Shown here: piece after piece, positions 44,268-51,900 of the stretch | How the letters are laid out: every line of letters starts with the position of its first letter | How positions within the stretch are numbered: the stretch's first letter is position 1 | Source of the DNA: Symbiodinium natans | Taxonomy: Eukaryota > Sar > Dinophyceae > Suessiales > Symbiodiniaceae | Direction: 5' to 3' | Length of the DNA: 64,000 bases | Assembly (NCBI GenBank): GCA_905221605.1 | Contig: CAJNDS010002116.1 | Coordinates: 394,241-458,240, forward strand | Position numbers and translations under genes: made by a program | Notes under the pieces: model-generated | Databases searched by the model: none | Told to the model about the DNA's origin: nothing | What the model saw: the letters and a program-made list of their open reading frames with translations, nothing else

Positions 44268-44464
44268 GTCAGTGCTGTGTTCCTGAGGGGAGGGCGGTGG
44301 ACTACCTCGGATCTACAGAGTTGACCTGAGCCAGCACTGCACAGCACCCATGAAAAAGTCCCGCCAACATATTCCCTAGAATGCAAAACCGCGAAAGCAG
44401 TGTGAAACTGGAGAACGAGACCCTCATGCTTCCAAGGCCAAGCATTAGTGAAGGGGCGGGGTCC

Positions 44465-45883
44465 CTACTGCATTTTCAGAAGTATGTTTGCATTCGGAGC
44501 AAAAGCTCGGCGTACCGCCGACGTAGGACTCGCAACTGCCCCTTGTGAGTCGGCCAGGACAAAGGATCGACACTCGAGGTGCCCACTGCGTTCTCTCATC
44601 GCTTGCACGCATTTGACCATCAATAGGGACACAGGCCAGCTACCGGAAGCCAGAACAGGGCAAGGTAAGTCATTCCAATCGCTTGGGTTGAGGAGCTGCA
44701 GGTGCCAGGACGGCCAGCCAACAGTGACGGGTGGATGCGCAGCTCTTACAGCCAGGAGATCATTGTAGGCATATACAGTGAACGGTGTGCCCACCGGCCA
44801 ATCTACCAGGGCACAGCACGGAGGGACAGGTAGGTGGCTTAGCTGCGAGACAGCGAAGACCCCAAGGAGATCTGGCTGCAGGCGGTTCGGGCACAAAGCA
44901 CATAAGGCAGGGAAAAGTTGAGTGGTAAGTTGGAGAGTATCCCCTTCAAGAGCTTCTTGTCGAAAGGGAGCAACACACCAAACGATTTGAATCATGCAAC
45001 CTCGATGTTGAGTAACACGGACAAGGGTGAGATTGGCAACAAGACCAGCGTACCTTACCCTACAACGAGAAGCTGCTTCACGGACTGACCAAGGGGCAGG
45101 CACGTGACGCTGCAAGGTGGACTGTGTGCGAGGCCATAGACTGCCACAGTGGCCCTCTGCCTGCGGGTGAGGAGAGTCCATTTGGGCAGGCCAATGATGC
45201 TCATGAGCAAGTCGCGCGCCCAGAAGCTGTCTTGCAGGAGTTTGATTGGCAAAGTCAGCTGTAAACGGTGAACGCAGTCGGAGGAGGCGGAGGCTCGCGA
45301 GTGGGAAGTCTCCAACTGCATGGACGTCGTAAGTGCATTCGTCAAGAGGCGTGACTCCAAAGAACGCTCCGGCGTGTTCCCCCGTGGGAATCGCAAAGAA
45401 GGGCATTCCCCTCAGACCTTCAGAGAGAAGACGGAACCAATGCGAATTAACTGATGCAAGACAGGCCACAGACTGGATAGCCAATTGGCGCCAATGAAGC
45501 ATGTGCCAATGAAAGTCTAGGCCGCCCGAGACCTGGCCAATCTTTATTTCTTGGCTTATGCTCCATCCCAGCCAAGCCTGGAAGGCATCAGCGGCATTTT
45601 CAGTGCCATGAACACTCTGCAATGGCAGGGCAAGAACAACCTTGTTGTTGCAGAGATCCACAAGAAGGCGTTGCGCGACTGACGATGTCAGTCGTTGCAC
45701 AGGGTCCTCTCCACCTCCGCAAAGAGGAATTAGAGGATCATTGCCTAGGACCAGCATCAAGGCCACGGGGGACAGATCCAAAGACAGAGCTTGCGGCAGA
45801 GCAAGAGTACGGGCGTACTCAAGCTGCCTTGGGTCGCTGTCAAGGCAATCTTCCTCTGTTGACATGCTCAAACTTAGCCGCAA
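44465..45883 (-). CDS. ORF5: unrecognised protein, 472 codons, paralogue of ORF4
   Basis: The frame is intact. No known family recognised. It aligns over much of its length with ORF4 immediately upstream. Shared points: FRLxxPxxA followed by LLxAxxxHxxWP (middle), the block VDWPVGTxF (about residue 355), LVxHPxxV-like AHPPVTVGWPSW, and the C-terminal block MRxRSGxLExRxFVLxDxQG near residues 425-445. ORF4 and ORF5 therefore arose by tandem duplication and have diverged strongly; ORF5 is the GC-richer. ORF5 follows ORF4 by 143 bp. The conserved C-terminal block suggests a functional domain. Its position downstream of the RT ORFs suggests an accessory protein of the element. Confidence 0.6.
   Translation of the reverse strand: MRLSLSMSTEEDCLDSDPRQLEYARTLALPQALSLDLSPVALMLVLGNDPLIPLCGGGEDPVQRLTSSVAQRLLVDLCNNKVVLALPLQSVHGTENAADAFQAWLGWSISQEIKIGQVSGGLDFHWHMLHWRQLAIQSVACLASVNSHWFRLLSEGLRGMPFFAIPTGEHAGAFFGVTPLDECTYDVHAVGDFPLASLRLLRLRSPFTADFANQTPARQLLGARLAHEHHWPAQMDSPHPQAEGHCGSLWPRTQSTLQRHVPAPWSVREAASRCRVRYAGLVANLTLVRVTQHRGCMIQIVWCVAPFRQEALEGDTLQLTTQLFPALCALCPNRLQPDLLGVFAVSQLSHLPVPPCCALVDWPVGTPFTVYAYNDLLAVRAAHPPVTVGWPSWHLQLLNPSDWNDLPCPVLASGSWPVSLLMVKCVQAMRERSGHLECRSFVLADSQGAVASPTSAVRRAFAPNANILLKMQ
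45805..45820. repeat. GGGC-loop hairpin
   Basis: GAGTACGGGCGTACTC: 6-bp arms around GGGC, inside ORF5 near its 5' end. Confidence 0.8.
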
Positions 45884-46026
45884 GGCAACGAGTCGTATAG
45901 TGTGGCGGCAGAAAAGTGACGTCGCGGAGCAACCTCAGACCCCCATGAGCCAAAACACTACTACGCTAGTGTGAGCCAAAAGGCGGCAAGGAGACGTTGC
46001 CAACAGCAAAGCCAGCCGTCCTAGCA

Positions 46027-47394
46027 TCAAAGTAGGCTGTGGGAGGCGGAGACCAATCTAAACAGGTGACCTTCGAAGGTGAGGCACTTGTACTTAAGAA
46101 GTACCCTCGCATCCTCATGGAACGCTGTTTGGATTTTGGTACACGTGTCCGCAACAAAGCCCTGCTCATCGCAAAGTACGAAAGCCCGACTTTCAAGGTA
46201 ACCACTCCGTTGCCGCATGTGTTGCACAATTAGTATTTGCAGCATCAGCACCGGCAGCATTGGATCAATTGTGAGATTGAGAGGGAGCGTCCCATCAGGC
46301 GGATTGACAATACAGAGGCGCCTACTAAAGTAAGACCCTACCAGGACCGGATGCGCCTCTACCATGTGCTCAAAGGAGGGGAAGGCAACAGCAATAAAGA
46401 CCGTGCCAACAGGCCAATCAACAAGAAAGCTGACTAAAGGGACAGCAAAGGTCAGTCCCTGGACAATTACTTGGATTTGCACCAGATTGAGATCAAGTCG
46501 GAAGGCCATGTTTTCCAGGAGGAGCGGAAGAAGTTCAGCGCCTAGTTGGGTAGATTCAAGGAGGTACAACTCTCCGTGCGTGTAGGGTGAGCAACACATG
46601 GTGTACTTGAGCATACATCCAAACTCGAGTCCAACTTCAACGAGGACGAAGGTGGCGATTTGGCCAACGAAAGCACAGGTCGCACCAAGACCCTGTTCGT
46701 GAAAGGCGCAGGCCGTTTGGGTGGTGAACTGGTACTCTTGCACTCGTGGCGCACCGGTGCCATTCTCAGCTGGGAGGGGCCCAAAGGGGCGTTTAAGAAC
46801 GCCAGGCCAAAAACCATGATGGGTGGCACGAGCAAGCAGGGTGGGAGGTGACCTTTGGTATGCGAGAAGAGGTGCATGAAGACGGAAGACAGGCAGACAG
46901 GGCAGCGAGCTCAACCGAAGAAAGAACACCTCGTAGCTGCCCAGGGTGGTAGTGGCAATTCTGCAAGATGCATGCAATGTTACCGGGAGCGCAATTATAT
47001 ACGCCTGCCCGATGTGGCCAGCAAGTACATTACGCCATGCCACACTCACCGAACCCATAGCGCGCAGAGTTTGCAACCCCCATTGCTGCCACTCAAGGCA
47101 TCCGCATCCATCTATCTCCCTTAACTGGAGGGCAAGTCCCTTGGACCGACAGCGGTGGATAAGCTGGAGAGCAGCCCCAACCAATTCGGAGGACTTTACA
47201 TCGGCATCCAAGTGTGCACGAATGGAGACCGTGCCAGCCAGCTGCATAATGCAAAAGGCGATACTGGTCTCCAAGATGCAGAATTTGTTGTCATACGAGA
47301 AGAGGCAGGGCGAAGTGTGGATGGAAGAGCCAAGAATCTTCCTAAGATGATCCGGCGGCTCCCATAACGAGCGCTTGAGCAAAATAACTGCCAT
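46027..47394 (-). CDS. ORF4: unrecognised protein, 455 codons, paralogue of ORF5
   Basis: The frame is intact, starting MAVILLKRSL. Hydrophobic beta-rich composition with many Cys, no signal peptide evident. It shares with ORF5 the motifs FRLHAPLLAYQ, VDWPVGTVF (about residue 330), EAHPVLVG, and C-terminal MRQRSGYLESRAFVLCDEQG (about 410-430). The paralogous arrangement points to a conserved two-part domain: a variable N-terminal half and a more conserved C-terminal half. ORF3 ends 236 bp upstream. No catalytic motif is obvious, so a structural, nucleic-acid-binding or host-interaction role is possible but not shown. Confidence 0.6.
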   Translation of the reverse strand: MAVILLKRSLWEPPDHLRKILGSSIHTSPCLFSYDNKFCILETSIAFCIMQLAGTVSIRAHLDADVKSSELVGAALQLIHRCRSKGLALQLREIDGCGCLEWQQWGLQTLRAMGSVSVAWRNVLAGHIGQAYIIALPVTLHASCRIATTTLGSYEVFFLRLSSLPCLPVFRLHAPLLAYQRSPPTLLARATHHGFWPGVLKRPFGPLPAENGTGAPRVQEYQFTTQTACAFHEQGLGATCAFVGQIATFVLVEVGLEFGCMLKYTMCCSPYTHGELYLLESTQLGAELLPLLLENMAFRLDLNLVQIQVIVQGLTFAVPLVSFLVDWPVGTVFIAVAFPSFEHMVEAHPVLVGSYFSRRLCIVNPPDGTLPLNLTIDPMLPVLMLQILIVQHMRQRSGYLESRAFVLCDEQGFVADTCTKIQTAFHEDARVLLKYKCLTFEGHLFRLVSASHSLL

Positions 47395-47630
47395 GCATGT
47401 GTTAACTATATTCGGATGGGGAGGGGTAGGTGATCACAATGTTAGCAGTGATCCACCAACGAAGCAATTAACAGAGGAGCACGTAAAGGTACAAGTACCA
47501 TAAGCGGCTATAAAGCCCACCGAGCACAAAGTACAAGGGGCAACCACACCCTCACTCAGTGGACACATTGGCACATAGCTCCACTGTCTGCGAACAGATG
47601 GCCAAAGTGAGGTGGGTCCAGCCAGGGGCA

Positions 47631-48962
47631 TTAAAGCCAATTACGTGGCTCTGAATCTATTGTGTGAGAGGAAACAAGGTATGAATACCACGGCCAAAGG
47701 AAGTGATAGGGGAATTGTTCACACTCACACAGTTCACGGGCAATGACTGTTGCTCTTGGCGTTAAGACCTGGAGCAATGCATTTACCCTACCCCATCCAG
47801 TTTTGTGCCCGATTAAAGCCCCGACAACTCTTGAAGACCACTTGGGGGTCAAAGAAAAGTGCTCCGAAAGTGATTGGGCAAGCGCACGTTCTCCAACGCA
47901 CGAGATGGCACGGAGATTTGATGAACTTATTTTCCATTCCATTGACACGGTAGCGCGAGGTTGAGTGGCAGCGTCTAGCCTTGCAATGACTTCAATGAGA
48001 GTCCTCTCGACCTCTAGTATATCCTGAACTTCCAGGATAAGGCGCTTGGACACCCTGTTGGTGGTTGCCTTTGGGTGCTTTGGGAGAGCAGGGTTATGAC
48101 ACGCGATACCCGCAGCATTTAACGCATCAACTGCCGCATTAAATTCACTCTTCGTGGTGGTAATAGCAAAGACATCTTGTAGGCTAGCAAATTCCTGGTT
48201 AGGTGTGACCTGTGGATGACAGTGCTGCCCCATCTGGATGAGCTGAACCAATGCTTCAGTAGCCCCTTCGATGAAGGGTGAAACTGCGTTTCTATTTTTG
48301 ACGTACACCCCGTCATGTACCCAAAGCACTGTGCCTGCGCAGTACGGGAGCATTGCAGCGAGCCCTTTTCGCATTACGAAGCTTTCCGCAGCTTCAAGTG
48401 CAAAAGTTGCCCAATTCCTGTTGTTGACCCTTGCATCCGGTTGGTAAAACGGGATTCCTTGCTGGATCATAACCTGGAGGGTAGCTTTAGCCTGCATCAA
48501 ATGTGCAAGAAAACTTGCCAAGGCAGGGGGGATGGCATAAGCAGCAATACTACCTTCATAAACATGCCGAAGGAAAGCATTGCTGTCCATTCCAACTGCT
48601 CTTTGCAACAAGTGCTTGGTTTGTACTGTTTGTGCTTTGGGCGCGCGTGCAAGGTGACTACTAAATAGCTCCCTGGCTTCAAGCAACGTTGGGAGGGGTG
48701 GGTGAGTAGGGCTGTGACATGTAAGGAGGCGCAAAAGCGTATAATGCGCACCTTTCATGTCGATTTCAATTGCGTTCGGCCCGATGGCTAAGAAACGTGT
48801 TAGCCTTTTACTCGTTTGCCAGTGCCGTATGGCATAATATCTACCCTGTGGGTGCAATGATGGCCTTCGATACTGGACCAGCCCTGGCCACGCTGTATCA
48901 AGCTCGGGGGGGGCTTGATCCGATTGTAGAGGCAAAACCGCAAAAGCAGTTCCGGATTCCAA
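47631..48962 (-). CDS. ORF3: protein with palm-polymerase-like motifs, 443 codons
   Basis: The frame is open from 48962, overlapping the end of ORF2 by 163 bp in another phase; the real start could lie further inside. Two motifs stand out: IEIDMKGAHYTLLRLL (residues about 64-79) and VLWVHDGVYV (about 212-221). An acidic residue in a beta-strand followed by a Lys/His-Tyr helix, then a His-Asp turn between two beta-strands, is how motifs A and C of A-family and single-subunit polymerases look (compare VHDE and VHDS turns). A basic helical part lies between them. This is inference from two motifs; fingers-type motifs such as RxxxKxxxFxxxYG are not seen. Alternatives: an inactive polymerase relic or an unrelated fold. 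Confidence 0.5.
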   Translation of the reverse strand: MESGTAFAVLPLQSDQAPPELDTAWPGLVQYRRPSLHPQGRYYAIRHWQTSKRLTRFLAIGPNAIEIDMKGAHYTLLRLLTCHSPTHPPLPTLLEARELFSSHLARAPKAQTVQTKHLLQRAVGMDSNAFLRHVYEGSIAAYAIPPALASFLAHLMQAKATLQVMIQQGIPFYQPDARVNNRNWATFALEAAESFVMRKGLAAMLPYCAGTVLWVHDGVYVKNRNAVSPFIEGATEALVQLIQMGQHCHPQVTPNQEFASLQDVFAITTTKSEFNAAVDALNAAGIACHNPALPKHPKATTNRVSKRLILEVQDILEVERTLIEVIARLDAATQPRATVSMEWKISSSNLRAISCVGERALAQSLSEHFSLTPKWSSRVVGALIGHKTGWGRVNALLQVLTPRATVIARELCECEQFPYHFLWPWYSYLVSSHTIDSEPRNWL

Positions 48963-51900
48963 AGTGGGGGGGCCTCAAGAGAAATAATTTCAGCTCCGGA
49001 ATGCAAGTCCTGTATAGCTTGCAGGTGCCATTGCTTGGAAGGTAACAGAATAGGCGGAAAGCATTCAGTGTTTATTTGCATATGAGGCTGACCCTCACCC
49101 GAGTCAAAGAAGACATCTTCATGAAGGGGTGCTTCGTAGCGGAGACTGTTAGCAGCGATTCCTGCCAGGTGGTCAGCGACTTTGTTGCCGACGCGAGGGA
49201 CGTATGACCAATGCACCGTAATGGGTGTGTGCGTTAACTTTTGCCACATGTTATCCAGTTTTCGCACTAGGTCTTCCCTATGTAGTCTCAAGGCACCAGC
49301 AAAGTGCTTTACAATGTTGATGCAGTCTCCCTGAAGGATAACCTCCCTGATTTGATTGCTAGCAGCAAGAGATAAGGCCTTGTCCAACGTTGCGTCAGCG
49401 GCGCAAATTTCCGCAAACATAGAGTCTGGACAAGGCTGGAGTGGGATGGCAATCGTTTCAAGAATTACCGGGACTGGTCCGGGCGACCATACGATACCAC
49501 CCGCACCACCTATACCTTCTTGCACGTGACAGCTGCCGTCAAATTGAGCAACAAGGTGGGTATCTTTGACAGGTTTTAACTCAACAATGAGTGGAGCACC
49601 TGCAGGGATCGGCCTTAATGCCGTAACTTTAAGGTGCAGATAGCCGCAATGACACATTTTAGGCCAAAGAGCAACATTAGGGACGCCAAGGGTCTGTTGA
49701 TACATAGGTGCAAGCAAGTAATGCTGTGCATCTAATGTTGCTAAGACATCCCCTATATTGGCATTCCTGGGGGAAACGGTAATACCTTGGGCGCTTGCTT
49801 TAATTAAGGCAGAAAGGGGATGCTTGACCTCGATATGGAGTCCTCCGTCGTTGCAACAGGGCTTGCAGCGTTCCGTGTCAACCCACCATGCCGGTAATGC
49901 TTTGGGAAGTAACACCCTCGGGATGGTGTTCCAAAGACGCGACGCGAGCTTGGGTATGTTACTGATGTGTTTTGCCCGTTGCGGTGTCTCACACCATCCA
50001 GGGTGCCAGGTACATTGCTGTTCCATGGTATATCTTCTTATGGTCGCAATCCATGCTAATAGGACGGCACAGAATTTCTTGTCAATCCCTCCTTCAACAT
50101 TGATCTTAGAAAGGGCAGTGTGACACAGGGAGTCAAACGAGGCAGTGCCAGCATATCCCAATGTGACTAGTACAATAAAGAGGGAGGCTTTGGTGACCAC
50201 GCAAGCCGTAAGCCAATGCTCGGTTGTGTTTGCTCCCAGCCCACAGAGCAGGCAGTGGCTTTGGATGAAAGTACACTGGTGCTCATTGGGTATAGCTGCT
50301 CTGTAAGTAATAGTTCTAGCCGGAGCACCAGGCATTGCCGCACATTGCAGGAGTGGTGCTTGGTTAACATCACAGCAAGGCAGCATGCAGCTGATGGTAT
50401 GGGCAAGGTCATCAGGGCAGCTTTGGTTGAGATGACAGAGTTTGCAGACTGGCATGCTGCCGAACCCATTGTCATACCGGAGCTCTTTCCCTGTTAGTTT
50501 GCGTAGGCAGACTCTACATTGCTCGTCCCTAGAGGCATATTGCCTGTACACAAAATATGCATCGGCTTCTTCAACAATGGCCCATCTAAGTGCGTAGCAA
50601 CGAGTGACATCCGAAGCCACGTTCTTTGGCGGGAGGTTTAGCGCAAGCAAAATGGCACATAGCTGTCTCTCATGTGCGTGGTTCGCAACTTTTTGTCGAA
50701 GATATCCTTGTGCCTGAACACAAGCAGCATTGCGCAACACTGCTCTAAGCGCAATTTGCGCCTGCTTGAGCTTGCGACCGCCTGAGTGAGGGCTCACTCG
50801 AGGCAGCGCAGCAGACAGGGCATCATGGCACTTGCTTTTGAACTGCTCAATGATTGGTGAGTCTCCTAAGGAGACTGATTTCTGAATGGCTTGCCTGGCT
50901 TGCACAAGCAACGAATGGTAGAAGGGAAGGTTGGCCGCATGCGCATTTTCAAGGTCATGCAGGATAACGTTTAAAGCCCATTTGCCTCTCCAGCGCAGCA
51001 GTAGGCCAACTTTAGATGATATGGCGCCTATCTCAGGATCCATTGCCCTAGGCGCTTTGATAAAATCAAAAACGCCCGCCATATGTTTGGCCTGAATCCA
51101 GGGACGCCTCAAAATAGTTGAGCTGGCAATAGCTAGTGCTTTGAGCATATGCCTTTTGGTGAAGGCGTACAAGGAATTGCAGAAAAGAGGGCAAGAGGCA
51201 ATGAAGGCCGTATGGAATTGAATCCTGGCAGGCATTGATGCAGTAAGGGAAAGAGCTTGTTTATTCCTTCTCAACATATTGCACAAGGCCTTATCAAGGA
51301 TCAGCATGCGCAAGGAAACATCTGACATTTTCCTTTGTCCAACCCAATGGATTTCATCAATAGACGTTGCTTGCTCCCATTCATATTTTGACATGCGGCC
51401 ACGCAGGATAAAGCCCAACATTGTTGCAGTCTCAGCAATAATCTTAGACCCCCAAGGCGTCTTGTCGAGGAGAAGGATATCAGCAGTTTTGAAGGGCTTG
51501 TTGGTGAGAATAGAAGTTTTGCATTTGCATTTGCAAGGCGATGCAATAATGCAAGCCAACAAAGCCTGGAAATTTTGCTGTTGTGTGCACATGCAAAGCA
51601 GCATATCGCGAAAAAGGACGTAGCATTTGCTTCCGCTTACTGAGAGCAGTCCGTGTCGCACGTCAAGCCTAGTCAAGGACATCCTCATTGCTTGGTCGAG
51701 GCTGTAGATGTTCTGTTGAAGCAGTAAGCACAAGGCTTGATGCAATGAGGGACCTCCAATGGTGAGAGTATTGCTCGGTGGAAGCTGTTTGGACTCAATC
51801 CAAGCGACACCAAATTGGGCTATGCATGCTCTGACATCCCCAGGGAGAACCTGTAAAGAAATAAACCCTGCTTGGAAGCATTGGTGACGGAGAACTTGTA

